A DNA stretch of 61,703 nt, taken from positions 1 to 61,703 of the forward strand of contig JANQBS010000231.1 of assembly GCA_033085395.1 (NCBI GenBank). Direction: 5' to 3'. Shown here piece after piece: positions 1-11,052 of this stretch. Below the pieces are notes generated by a model. That model did no database searches and was not told the DNA's origin. It saw only the letters and a list, made by a program, of their open reading frames with translations. The position numbers and the translations under genes are program-made. The stretch is from Xanthoparmelia taractica. Taxonomy: Eukaryota > Ascomycota > Lecanoromycetes > Lecanorales > Parmeliaceae. Position 1 is the first letter of the stretch. Each line of letters starts with the position of its first letter.

Positions 1-1032
1 AATATTATTAATAAGATCGAAAAGACGATAGAAGTGTCGAATAATAATTAATTTTAATAATATAAAAGAGAAGATTAATATTCTATTTATTATTCTAGTT
101 ATAACTTAAATTTCTAATCTTAATTAAGTATCTTTTACTTATCTTAAGAGTCTATTAATTCTTAATTAATAAAAAAGCTTAGAGTCTTAGATCTTATTAA
201 TAGCACGTATAACTAGAGATATCTTAGCCGTATTTAATAAAGCTATAACTTATAAGCGATATTTCTTATAGATTAAGCGACTATATAATAATTAAAAAAC
301 TATTCGCCTTTAATCTTTTAAGTCTTAATAATAATTTTTTATATAAAATATTAATAGAATAGCTATAAATAAAATATATTAAACTTAGAGAAAGATCTTA
401 ATATATTACTTAAAGCTAGATAAATTAATTAAAAAATTCGAAATTATTAGATAGAGGAGATTTCTAATATTAATTAAATTAGTAATAATAATAAAATACT
501 TTTTAGATTAATCTAAGTAAGAAATTAATTCTTTCTTATTAGAATTTTATTTATTAATTATTCTTTAATTGAGAGAAGAAAAGCGAACGTAAAGTAATAG
601 AAAATTAATCTCTATAGATTAAAGATCTACGAAAAGAATAAGAGAGATAATTTAAAATCGTTTTATAAGTGATTAGAGAAGAGATCGGCTTGGCGATCTT
701 ACGTAGATTATAATTTAAGAAAATAATGTATTGTAGTTATTATTCTAGTTATTACTTATTAGAATAGTTATATTTACTTAACGAGATTAAATTAGAAGAA
801 AGTTTATCTTAATATTACTTATTAAGTGTCGAAGTTTAATAATTACTTAAGCTAATTTCGCTCTAACTTGTATATTAATTTAAAATTTTCTTATCTTATT
901 TATCACCTAATATAAAAAATAATCTATATTATAAGATATTCTTACATATATTAGAAATTTCTTAAATCATTTTATAATATTAGTAATTTCTTATCTTATA
1001 TCTTTATAAGTGATTTAATATAACCCCTCTAT

Positions 1033-1110
1033 AATATCCTTCCATAATATGATATGGTACGATATAATATGGAATATCCCATCAAATATACCAGACCTTC
1101 CCGGCCCGTA
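1033..1110 (-). repeat. Relic end of the hAT-like MITE family
   Basis: Read on the minus strand, this segment matches the first ~80 bp of the MITE family found intact at 36853, 42577, 44708 and 57458. It shares the terminal motif (here ending in GGCCCGTA on the plus strand) and the following CATCAAATATACC block. The other end is not present, so it is a truncated or diverged copy. Confidence 0.5.
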
Positions 1111-1143
1111 GTCAGGAGAACCCTGAGAGCACTCCCTGTAGGT
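1111..1143 (+). repeat. Short dispersed repeat, copy 1
   Basis: A 33 bp segment beginning GTCAGGAGAA and ending CCCTGTAGGT recurs almost exactly at 2439-2471. It directly abuts the relic MITE end. It is GC-balanced compared with its surroundings. The parent element is unknown. Confidence 0.6.
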
Positions 1144-2438
1144 CAATATAAGGCCCAATAGCATGATGATGCGTCAATTCCAATACACCCTTATGATGCA
1201 GCATCATAAACACCCCTATACTCCTGAATGACCTCATTCCCAAGTCTCTCATGGCCGTCATTCCAAGCCAGCGCTCTCACCGTCATTCTAAGAAAGTATT
1301 TTTATTATTATTCCTAGATAGCTTCCTTGGCTATTATTCCGAGATCGTTATCTATTGTTAGGTATTTTAAGTATTAACGATTTAAATAGATTACTACTTA
1401 GACTATTACTAAGATATAAATAAAATTAGTATTTATCTAATTAAATTAATTAGTTATCTTAATCTAAAATCTTTTAATCTATTCTACGATTTTTACTTTT
1501 TCTTTAATTTATACTTTTATCTTTAATTTATATTATTTTAAGATAAAATAAGAATATTTTAAATAATATAAATCGCTTATATAATTATCTTCGTAGTATT
1601 TATAAGATTCTTTAATTATTTTAATCGAGTAATAATATTTAAAAGTAGAAGTAAATTAACTACGAGCTTAAAAATATTATTTAACGTATTTTAATAGCGA
1701 TAATATTAGATATAATAATTTAGATTTAAACGAGATATTAATATTTTTTCGATAATAATATCGAGAGATAAAGAATTATATAATTATTAATATTAAAATA
1801 ACTTTCATTATATTAATTCGCTCTTTAAATATCTTGATATAGATTAAATATTTCGAAATACTCTTAAATAATAAGTATTAGAGAATATAGTATTTCTTTA
1901 AAAGACTTATAAACTCGAAGAATCTCGTAAACTATAATAATTCTCGAAAACGTATTAATATAAGATATTTATTATTAAATTTTATCTTAATTAATCTTTA
2001 TTATACTACTAAAGAGATTATAGGGATTATAATATTAATTACTTCTTAAGCTTTTTCTTTCTATTTTATTAATATTACGATTTCGTTAATCTTATTTAAC
2101 TTTTAAATATATTTCTAGAACTTTTTAATCCGAAGTTTTAAACGAATATTAACGAATTATAAGAAGTAATTATTCTTATTTAATAACTCGATCTTATTAA
2201 TTAGCTTATCTTTCGTAGCTATCTTAAAAAAGAAGACTCGAATTTAACGAATATAACGAGAGAACGACGAGCCTAAGAATAAATAATAATATTTTAAGCG
2301 ATTAAACGATTGTAGAGTGCGCGCGAGCTTTATAATCTATTAAAATTAAAATAGATTAGAGAAATTATTCTATCTTAGGGAGAATCTTTCAGGTTACATA
2401 TGATCGTCTAGTAATGCGTATATAAAAATAATGTAGAG

Positions 2439-2471
2439 GTCAGGAGAAGCCTGAGAGCACTCCCTGCAGGT
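2439..2471 (+). repeat. Short dispersed repeat, copy 2
   Basis: This is the second copy of the 33 bp segment seen at 1111-1143, differing at a couple of positions. It lies upstream of the larger repeat at 2505-2630 and may belong to the same element. Confidence 0.6.
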
Positions 2472-2504
2472 ATTAGGCCGAGCCGTATGAGTGCCAGTGT
2501 GGGG

Positions 2505-2630
2505 TCCCGGGTACGTCGTATGGGCTTCATATGGGCAAATAGGGTGCGCCTTCTATGAAGCGCGGCACCCGAACCCATGAGTCATATTTTTGACCCTATG
2601 GTACAATTGCAAAGCGCCCTCACAATTATA
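2505..2630 (+). repeat. Dispersed repeat Q, plus-oriented copy
   Basis: A ~125 bp GC-balanced segment containing GGGCTTCATATGGGCA, TGAAGCGCGGCACCCGAACC and a terminal CAATTGCAAAGCGCCCT. The reverse complement of 57160-57320 matches it at roughly 85 percent by eye. The homology stops just after AAGCGCCCTCACAAT, which may be the true end of a transposable element. No coding capacity is visible. Confidence 0.65.
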
Positions 2631-3105
2631 TTATAATATTTATTTTTATTTTATTCTAAACTTAATATTTATCTTTAATTCTAATATTTTTTTATATTAA
2701 ACTTTATTTACTTATATAATCTTATAATAATAATAGACTATGTTATCTATTTTATTACTTTCTTATTTATTTAATAATACTTTTTAATTTAAATAAAATT
2801 TAAAAATTTTAAAACTCGTTAAAAGTATTCGTTTAGCGAGAATTTTTATAGAAAATAAGATATAATAGTTAATGTTATATAAATTAAACTAGCTTAGTTT
2901 TAAATAATCAAAATTATTTTTAATTCGATAGCGTGCGTAAGTAATTAATTAGATATATTGAAAATTGATGTATTTCAGCCCTACGGGTGGCCGCAGTGGG
3001 GGTGAACCCTTCTAGTAAACCTGGCCTGGTTGCCACTGCACCAGTACTTTTTACTCCTTGTTTCTTTCCAACAAGGAGCCCGGCACCCACTCAAGGAATC
3101 ACATA

Positions 3106-4094
3106 ATGTCTTTTTTAGACCTCTCACGCGAAGCTCGCAACCTCATTTACCACGCACTACTATGTCCACCGGATGGCGTCTACCTACAGTCAGATGCCCA
3201 CCGTTGGGCCTGGGCTTCCTCCAATAGATATGGTGATAGCGAGGAAGACGAAGAAGAAGATGATGACGGCAAAGATATCAGTCAACGCGAGAAGAGAAGT
3301 CCGACAGCCCCAGCCGCCATACCAGTTTCGACTGCCATCTTCTACGTCAGCCACCAGATCCAACAAGAGGCAAGCCAAGTTTTCTAAGGCTTCAATCGAT
3401 TTACATTCGACAGTGCCTACACCGCGCTGGAATACCTGGAAAATCCGCGGCCCAGCTTCCGACATTATATCAAAGACCTTGCTTTCACGCGTAGGTCCAC
3501 ATGCGCTGACGATGGAGATTCCACACAATTCTGGGAACCTCTTTGTGAATTCATCAATCGCCACATGCTTCTTAAATCTGTAACTATCCAGGTGCCTCGC
3601 GACCGCTCGCATGGAATAGACAAGACCAAGGGGGCTAGAGAAGCGCCAGATTCGGAATGGTATTATTGGCCAGCCCTCGGCTTTTGACTGCATCACTCAT
3701 GGCTGGAAAATTGCAGAAGCTTAGGATTGGATACTCGGCAACATTAGAAATTCGTGGCTCGGAAGAAGAGGCTCAACAGAGAGAGGCTGGCCTGTCCCAG
3801 CACAAGGATCCACTTGAGGATCTGGATTCAATATCTGAGTTAAGGCATTCGCGACCTCAAGAAGAGCTCGAGAGAGAGTTCTCCGAGTCCAAGGCCCTCA
3901 GAAATGCCCTCGCTCAAGGACGACCGCACGAATTTGGCACTTTGAAAGAATTGCTCGTTGATCAGAACATCAGGCGGCAGCGACTCAACTTTGTCGTTAG
4001 TCGAGAGGATGACCCACATTGGCGATCTCGGTACTGTGCTTGTGCTCACTCGGCCCACCGCAAGCTCAGGGGGCCCGCTCGACTAGCATTTTAA
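3106..4094 (+). pseudogene. F-box-like (LPxEIRxxIY-type, DUF7730/2EXR-like) pseudogene
   Basis: The ATG at 3106 opens with SFLDLSREARNLIYHALL, the degenerate N-terminal motif of the large ascomycete F-box-like families. An acidic run (EEDEEEDDD) follows, then the family signature VSHQIQQEASQVF. An in-frame TAA interrupts at 3385-3387, where relatives usually have Tyr. The same frame then continues coherently with GFNRFTFDSAYTALEYLENP and FWEPLCEFINRHMLLKSV up to a TGA at 3685. At about 3676-3680 the coding sense shifts to another frame, which continues as LLTASLMAGKLQKLRIGY and a Glu-rich helical tail to the stop at 4092. One nonsense codon plus one frameshift make this a recent pseudogene. 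An unrecognised intron is the alternative. Confidence 0.55.
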
Positions 4095-4120
4095 CGGGAA
4101 ACAGAGCCCCTGGCCCAGGT

Positions 4121-4675
4121 CTCCGCGTTCCGACTGAGATATTAGGTCGTTGTTTCTATCATTTTAGCGGAACCCAGGTGCCGTGATTCGTTGACCGCAG
4201 TCTAATCAATCGAGCGCGCTCTCCACCCGTCAGAGCGGATACGAGGTGCTGGCCTTTATCTTCTACGTCTACAAGAAATTAGCCCTTTTCGAGTTTGATT
4301 TTCCTGCAAGTCACTTTGGTGTAGTCTCATTTCTATCGGACGTTGCAGTCACAAGGTGGTCGAAACGCAAACGGTGGGTGCGGAAAAGGAGCAGGCTATT
4401 GATCCCCAGTATTCCACATGTTACAATGATGTATCCGTGTAGGATCCTGAATCGGCCCATTACAGGCCCCGGAGCAATCCTGTGCTGGCCCAAAGCGTGC
4501 TCAGCCTTCGAGCATGATGCTGGTATCTGGCCCAGAAAGCTAAAAAGGATTCAGAGAAAATCTTCGATCGATCTTCAGATGTTGTCACTATTGGGCTGAG
4601 AGTGGAGTACACGCATGTTGACGAAGAGCCATTAAATGTCACAAGTTCCACGCACAATTCGATGCAGTCTAGTCT
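4121..4675 (+). pseudogene. Decayed second F-box-like gene fragment
   Basis: The segment begins with RVPTEILGRCFYHFSG, which resembles an F-box-like start, and soon hits a stop. Another frame then gives EVLAFIFYVYKKLALFEFDF and SHFGVVSFLSDV, the same region that in relatives reads VFYxxNxFxFD. Further pieces appear in a third frame around 4380-4520 and 4590-4670, separated by stops. The order of pieces follows the upstream pseudogene, so this may be a degraded tandem relative. No intact reading frame exists and function is not expected. Confidence 0.35.
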
Positions 4676-4876
4676 TGACGAAGGGACTTAGATTCAGGCT
4701 CAAAAAGCTCCATCACTCATACAAGGGTAGTACTGGCAAAGATTGGCAGGCTTCATTTATGGATGACTACTTCCACGGAAATACGTCACCGCCAGACACA
4801 AGTGTCGGCTGGAATATCATCGCCTTGTACGATATACATCTCGCTCGCCCAGTGCTTCCTACGTCAACTCCGAAGC

Positions 4877-5572
4877 CTAGGTGCTTGACGCTTTCTTAGC
4901 AATTATATAGTAGCGTGGCTCGAAGTCGCAATTTGCAGCTTCTGGGGGGGTGAACTGATCCTCCTTGGTATGAACGATCTCAAACCCTGCCTTCTCCAAC
5001 AATACTTTCCAGCCCGCCCTAGTAAAAAGCGTTATCGGAAGGGTTTCGCCCATAAACTTCCATTCTACTTCATTCGCACACTCGCCATCAGCGTCGTAAT
5101 TTGCAGCCTTCACCTGCACACAATTCTCAGCAGGAAAGGTGTTGATCAGTAGCAACCCGCCTGGCTTCAGCCACTGAGACCATTTATGTGACATGGTAGT
5201 GATCTCCTTACGACTGATCTCGAAGATCGATAGACTGACTACCACACCATCAAACTTCACCGTGGGCACATAGTCGAGCATGTTGACTACCTCGAACGTA
5301 CCGTTGGGGACGGCTTTGCGGCTCAGTGACACCATGCCTGTTGACCAGTCGATGCCGTGAACATTGCGTTCACTGTCGGCGATGGCTTTCGCAACGGGCT
5401 TGCCAGTGCCGCAACCGCACTCGAGGATGACGGCCGAGGGAGGGAGCCTGTTGAGGTACTCCTGGAGGGCGCTCTGCAGACCGGTGTCGCGCCCATAAGC
5501 TGCTTCGTACCTGAGGCCGAGATCGCTCCAATATTGTTCCTCGGTGTTTGTTAACTGTGAAGGGTGCTCCAT
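4877..5572 (-). CDS. SAM-dependent class I methyltransferase
   Basis: A 231-residue intronless protein read from the ATG at 5572. The frame is open further upstream but contains no other ATG. It is a Rossmann-fold methyltransferase: motif I is VILECGCGTGKPVA (about residues 48-61), the acidic post-I segment is HGIDWS, motif II is KFDGVVVSLSIFEI, and the post-II strand is LKPGGLLLINTF. The C-terminal part (GWKVLLEKAGFEIVHTKED) is the usual last strand and helix. Length fits the Methyltransf_11/25 families. The substrate cannot be told from sequence. It is likely cytosolic, with no signal peptide or TM segment. It is isolated from other biosynthetic genes, so nothing in context points to a pathway. 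Confidence 0.85.
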   Translation of the reverse strand: MEHPSQLTNTEEQYWSDLGLRYEAAYGRDTGLQSALQEYLNRLPPSAVILECGCGTGKPVAKAIADSERNVHGIDWSTGMVSLSRKAVPNGTFEVVNMLDYVPTVKFDGVVVSLSIFEISRKEITTMSHKWSQWLKPGGLLLINTFPAENCVQVKAANYDADGECANEVEWKFMGETLPITLFTRAGWKVLLEKAGFEIVHTKEDQFTPPEAANCDFEPRYYIIAKKASST

Positions 5573-7048
5573 CTTAGGTCCGAGTTTCTCGTTTAGAAAA
5601 CGTTTTATGGATAGCTCTACTGAGAGGTAGCGGAGATTCAAAAACAATACGGACGATAATTGCACGCGCAACCTTTCAACATGGCGCGGAGAGCTTTGAG
5701 GGGTGGAGCTCGAAGCGGGGATATAGGGTTTTGGTGAACAGTCAAATGGCTGAACCAACCTAGTAAGGATGGAGAGTAGTACGACGTTACGGAAAGTAGG
5801 TGGGGCGATACCATGCAGCGCGCTTAAATAGGAAGGTGCTTTGAAGCCGGTAGCAAGTTAAAAGGCTGGGTTACAGACGCATTAGTCGAACTAGCGTCCC
5901 CTGCTCCTTTATTGCATGAACCAACGACAACATTATGCTCGGGTTTCTTTGCCTTAACGGACAGCTAGTCGCGCATAGAGCCAGTTTGAGTTCTTACTAC
6001 TCGTCACACAACAGCTTGTCGCCTTGACCTGTGAAAGTACAACTCTCCAACTGTGTCGTGGTGGTGTCCAACACATATCATGCACAAACATTCTCTTCAA
6101 CATAGTCCCTACCAGCCTTATCGGGAGCGCACTGGTATTGAGCAGCCTTGCTGAGGTGGCCCCGCTGTCGATGATCATGATCATGCAACAGGAAAGCCGC
6201 CAGAGAAGGTGACGATCAAACGATACCCAATCGCAACATACTGACGCGACCACCAGCGAAGTCCTCCTTCTAAGCTGTTCATCATGCAGATTGGGAGCGA
6301 TTGTCATTGTGAGTTGGAGATATAATTGCCAAAAGTTATTCTCGAGACGAGAATAATCACTGCCTTCTGCGGCAATACTCTTAACAACTCGCTTGCTTGC
6401 TGCAGGTATGTGCTATTATCAGCACAGTATTACCAAGGAGGTGGACCCAGTTGTTCGTTGACATCAATTCTTGCATCCGTGCAATCAGAAAGGGACATAC
6501 CTTGGGAGTATAGGGCTGCTTTACGCCTTAGCAGAGGTAATGAGACTGGCAAACCTTTAGGAGATTGGACCTCGCATGGACCTGCGATTTGACGATGTAT
6601 TGTTCCATTTTCAAAACGACATGCATACTCAGCCTCGATCACCAAAGATGTAGGCTCATTGAATCTTTGATTTTCAACTGTGAGGCCAGAGAGACGGCAA
6701 ACCTTGCTTGTCACCAAGCATCTACGCAACAAAAACCGCACTGTGTCACGAGTCATCTGTTCCGAAAAGCCTTACTGATAAATTCTGCCAACATCTAGAG
6801 CCAAAGTCCGATGCGCTGTTGACCTTGAGTCTAGTCATCATAAAGAAGATGATTCGAAATTGGAAGAAAATGTACTTGATTGTGTCTTCGTTTTCTCTTC
6901 TCTTTGTTTGCTTTCGTTGCGCTTTTCCAGCTGCCTATCATTTCAGCTCGAGTAGCAAACAGCGCTCTAGTTTAAAATTGTAAGCTGTTCCCTCTGGGTC
7001 CCAATTTCTCCCCCAACATTCATAGCATATTTCTAAACCGCAGCTGCA
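5573..7048. other. Intergenic region, no supported gene
   Basis: Ordinary composition. It separates the methyltransferase (minus) from the Argonaute gene (plus), so it should hold both promoters. A 108-codon ATG frame on the minus strand (6430-6756) has no recognisable domain and I do not call it. CT-rich stretches at about 6885-6930 precede the Argonaute start. Confidence 0.5.
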
Positions 7049-7178
7049 ATGTCGCGTCAGTCAGATACCCGAGTCCCGTATGGCGGCAACCAACACCTCG
7101 CGTTGGGTTCAGATCGTAGGAGAAATCCTTCTGGTGACAGGTATGTGGGGGGTGGCGGAGGGGGAGGCGGAAGTGGTG

Positions 7179-7276
7179 CCCCAACATGTCATAAGGTAGC
7201 CTCATTGAGCTGATCGCATGGCTTGCGCTGACAGACGGTTCTAGTGTGGAAGACTCGGTCACATCGCAAGAAGTTG
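7179..7276 (+). other. CCHC zinc knuckle of the Argonaute, split by intron 1
   Basis: Exon 1 ends with codons for TCHK and exon 2 begins with CGRLGHIARSCP. Joined, they form C-x2-C-x4-H-x4-C. The intron (7196-7244, 49 nt, GTAGCC...CTGAC...TAG) falls between the third and fourth residues of the motif in phase 0. The match to a zinc knuckle only appears after splicing, which supports both the splice sites and the start region. It is followed by a Gly/Pro/Ser-rich repeat (PSGGGG, PSGRGG). Confidence 0.75.
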
Positions 7277-10241
7277 TCCTCAGGGGAACAGCGGTGGTGG
7301 ACCGAGTGGTGGAGGTGGACCAAGTGGTAGAGGTGGACCGAGTGGTGGAGGTGGTCCTCCCTTCAGAGATTCTCGATCGACTGCGCCTTTACCGTGAGCT
7401 CTGTTCTCCTGATCACTTCACTAGAGTTTCCTCTGACCGTGTATCGGTAATTACTCAGTCCAATCTCTGAAAGGTTATCTTTAGACACCAAAAAAGAGAA
7501 CGTTCTTGTGGAATTGTTCAAGGATGAAGAACGTACTGCCAAAGCTAGACCTTACCGGCCGTCGTACGGTATTAAAGGAATTCCTGTCGAATTCCAGACC
7601 AACTATTTCCCAGTGGATCTGCCTTCCGATCTTGTTATGCATCGCTACAGAATCACGATTGATCCTCAATACAGAGACGGACAACAGCTTCCCGAACCCA
7701 AAAATAAGAAATTGAAACAAATCATCAAGATTTGGCTCAATCTTTTACAGTCCTCCTTACAGAAACTGCCCGTTGCCACTGATTTCAAGTCAAATTTGAT
7801 TTGTACTGAGAAAATTCCAGAAGGCTGGTGGGTCACAAGGGTCAAGTATTTTCATGAATACGACCAGGCACCAGGCGCAGTTCCACAAATGTATACGCTC
7901 CGCATCGAGGAGACGCCTCCACCCCTCAGCATATCAGTGCTGAAAACGCTCTTGGCGTCCACGAACGAAAGACCGCCGTTTGAAGACAGGGAGCTGATGC
8001 TACAAACGCTCAACATCATATTTGGCCATCATTCTAAATCCAGTTCCGCGATCACCATGATTGGAAGTAACAGAGCCTATCCAAATTATAACACCACCAC
8101 CTAAAAATTGCCTCTCACGGGCGGTCTCGAAGCTATTCGTGGATACTTCTTGAGTGTGCGGCTTGCAAGCTTCCGCAGCATTGTGAACGTCAACGTCAGT
8201 CACGGGGCATTCTACGAGCCCCAAAAACTGCAGACCTTGGTGGACGAATGGGGCGCCATATTCAACAACGCTGAGGACACGTACTGGGTCGCGCTTGAGG
8301 GTTTTCTCAAGGGCCTGAAGGTGAAGACCCAATACATCAAGGATGAGAAGCGCAACCAAGTCACCCGGATACGAACCATCAAGAGTTTCGCATCGCCAAG
8401 AGATGGCGGAGGAAACGACCATCCCCCCGAGGTTGAAGAGTTTGCGGCTCCACCGCAAGAGGTGTGGTTTTACCTCGATGACCAGAGGGACTTTAGGAAG
8501 CAAAAGAAGAAACATCCGAAAAATGGCGTCATAATGGACAAATACATCAATGTTGATGAGTTTTTCAAGACCAGTAGATCAATCAGTAATCCCAAGCTCT
8601 AGCTTTTGCTGATTTCCCTCAGAATACAACATCACATCAGATCCGGGTAGAAACTACCCAGTGCTCAATTTCGGATCGAGAGGAGATCCTACATACGTGC
8701 CTGCTGAGGCTTGTGTTGTGGAGCCTAGGTACGTACGAATCTCGTTCAAACTACATCACAAGAGAAATCCTAATACGCAAACCTACAACAGCCAACTTGC
8801 AAAGCTCAATCCCGATCAAACAGAAAAAATGAGAGATTTTGCAGTTCGAAAACCCCATTTGAATGCGGACTCAATCCTCTCTAGCGGCCTTTCGGTTTTG
8901 GGCCTCTCTCAAAGAGAATCTGACGTGGTGAGAAACTTGACCCTGAGAATCCCACATTGTACTGATTCAGGCAGAGCCGATTTGGCATTGGCATAGAAAG
9001 GAAAATGCTAGCAGTTTACGGGCGGATGCTTACTCGGCCCGTTGTTATGTACAAAGGCGACAAAACTGCTAGTGAGTCGTCGGGAGGGTGGAACCTCAGA
9101 GGAGTAAATTTCCAACAACCAGTCAGTTTAAAAAAATGGGGGTGCTTGGGAATTCTTGGCTCTGGGAACAACTCCGGGCCCGGTTTATACAAATCAGCGA
9201 TTAAGGAATTCAGAAATAACCTCGATGCTTGTGGTATCCAGACAAGCGAACCGTTATCGGACCAAATCATCTTGGATAAGGGCAGGACCATGGAGGACAT
9301 TATTCATGAGATGCACCAGAAAAGAAAGCTCGACATTATCCTTATCGTCCTACCAAGGAAGGAAACCGCGCTCTACAATCGGATCAAGAACTTTTGTGAC
9401 CGGACGGAAGGTGTTCATACCGTGTGCGTCCTTGAACGAAAATTCATGAATCACGATGCCACGTATTTCGCCAATGTAGCTTTGAAATTTAACCTGAAGC
9501 TTGGCGGCACGAATCACATACTCAAGGAAGTTGATATGGGCATCATTTCTAAAGGCCACACCATGGTCGTTGGGATAGATGTAATACATCCATCGCCCGG
9601 CTCTGGGAAAGCCAGTATCGCCTCCATGGTGGCCAGTATTGACAAGGATCTTGCGCAATGGCCGGTGGATTTGCGAGTGCAAGTGCGTGAGGGTCAGGAG
9701 ATGCTGGATAAGATTAACGATATGCTTGCGTCACGTCTTGATCGATGGAAGAGCAAAAACGGTGCCTTTCCTGAGAACATCCTCATTTACCGCGACGGGG
9801 TTTCGGAAGGCCAGTACCAACAAGTCCTTGATCAAGAATTGGCACCTATGCGAAGAACTTGTAATGATTTGTACGACAACGACGGCCGCCGACCTCAGCC
9901 TCGTTTCACTCTTATTGTGGTTGGCAAACGCCATCATACCCGCTTCTTCCCTCCTCCGGAACACCCTCATGTCGCCAAAAACGGCAACCCGCAGAGAGGC
10001 CTCGTTGTGGACCGTAGCATCACCGAAGCGCGCAATTGGGACTTCTTCCTTCAGTCGCACGATGCCATCAAAGGCACAGCCCGCCCAGCCCACTATTACG
10101 TCCTTTGGGATGAGATATTCACTAACCCTCAGCTCAAGTCCAGCCACGACTCCATCGAGCCTAATGTCCCGCCAGCCGACAGACTAGAGCGTCTCTCGCA
10201 CAGTTTGTGCTACATGTTCGGCCGCGCTGCCAAGGCCGTCA

Positions 10242-10637
10242 TTAGTGTTCTCATTCATGAAGGCATACACATCGGGACCAAGCAGTACTGTAGATAGATG
10301 ATTGGGCCATCCCGACGCTAAGGTTAGTAGTTAGTAGGCTTAGCTAGGTCGTTAGCAGGTCTAGATAAGCCCCTGGACGTGTCTTAGCGCTAGAAAACTC
10401 TCTACATCTATACGATATAGACTTAAAGTGTCTAACTAGATAGCTATATATAGGCGTAGATAAATAAGACAAAGAATACGATTACTCTAAGTGAGAAGAA
10501 TTCGAATAAAGAGCCAACTAATAATGTAAGATCTATACATATAATGCTCTCAAGAACACGTATTCCCCGTATATACGTATATATCTTAAATAAAGACTAG
10601 ATTATAAGATATATTAACTTATAATTCTATTATTCGA
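10242..10637 (+). repeat. Outer A+B block of split direct repeat, copy 1
   Basis: Starts TTAGTGTTCTCATTCATGAA. The first ~160 bp (A) recur, heavily RIP-mutated, at 10638-10798 (TTAATATTCTTATTTACAAA...). The second part (B, to ...CTATTATTCGA) recurs, less mutated, at the right end of the element. The A portion itself is nearly free of RIP. The first codons of A extend the broken Argonaute frame to a TAG. Confidence 0.85.
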
Positions 10638-10798
10638 TTAATATTCTTATTTACAAAAATATATATATCGAGATTAAATAATACTATAGATAAATAATTA
10701 AGTCGTCTTAACGCTAAGATTAATAATTAATAAACTTAACTAAATCGTTAGCAGATCTAAATAAATCCCTAAACGTGTCTTAGCGCTAGAAAATTCTC
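10638..10798 (+). repeat. Inner A' repeat of split direct repeat, copy 1
   Basis: Aligns base for base with 10242-10401, with C-to-T and G-to-A changes. The shared segment ends at GCGCTAGAAAA(C/T)TCT, after which the two sequences diverge. The B/A' junction TTCGA|TTA is the circle-junction type sequence expected in PAT/Ngaro elements. Confidence 0.8.
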
Positions 10799-10944
10799 AA
10801 ATAATTAAAAGATATTATATAAGAACTCTATAAAAGACTTTATATAGCGATTTAATAATATAAGCATCGCTAGTATTAGCGCTAATAAAACGAAAGATAC
10901 TAATATCTTCATAATATAATAAAAATTCGCTTAAGATAAATAAT

Positions 10945-11052
10945 AATATAGAGACGATAAAAATCGAACTTTTAGCGTTTTAATAATATAATCTTATCGT
11001 CGCTAAGACTTATCTTTTATACTAAAATAGTAATCTCTCTATAAAAGAAATA
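10945..11052 (-). pseudogene. Tyrosine recombinase C-terminus (RIP-damaged), copy 1
   Basis: The minus strand reads YFFYREITIL, then LSDDKIILLKR, a stop, and KFDFYRLYI. The order (HxxR box, LSDDEI-like helix, GRW-like turn, then YxxY) is that of fungal tyrosine recombinases in YR retroelements. The His and Arg of HxxR have become Tyr, and the Trp of the GRW turn is a TAG stop, all explicable as RIP transitions. The Tyr in FYRLYI is preserved. Confidence 0.65.

Larger units (their letters stand above)
1..2980. repeat. RIP-mutated AT-rich repeat block
   Basis: This stretch is extremely AT-rich, with CpA and TpG nearly absent, TpA abundant and CpG retained. That is the pattern left by repeat-induced point mutation (C to T in CpA context on either strand). 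I see no open gene. Islands of ordinary composition at about 1021-1310 and 2380-2620 hold repeat ends that are annotated separately. The original transposon types of the rest cannot be recognised. Confidence 0.8.

Noticed and set aside
6430..6756. 108-codon minus-strand ATG frame
   Set aside because: No family features, no clear context and no splice support. It is left within the intergenic region.
8729..8791. Reading through intron 4 of Argonaute (63 nt, no stop)
   Set aside because: Removing it joins VVEP directly to the QLAKLNPDQTEKM block as in Argonautes, with GTACGT/ACAG borders. Retention would insert 21 residues in PAZ.
9639..10187. Second plus-strand frame and a minus-strand frame inside Argonaute exon 6
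   Set aside because: They are out-of-frame shadows of a strongly conserved PIWI coding region.
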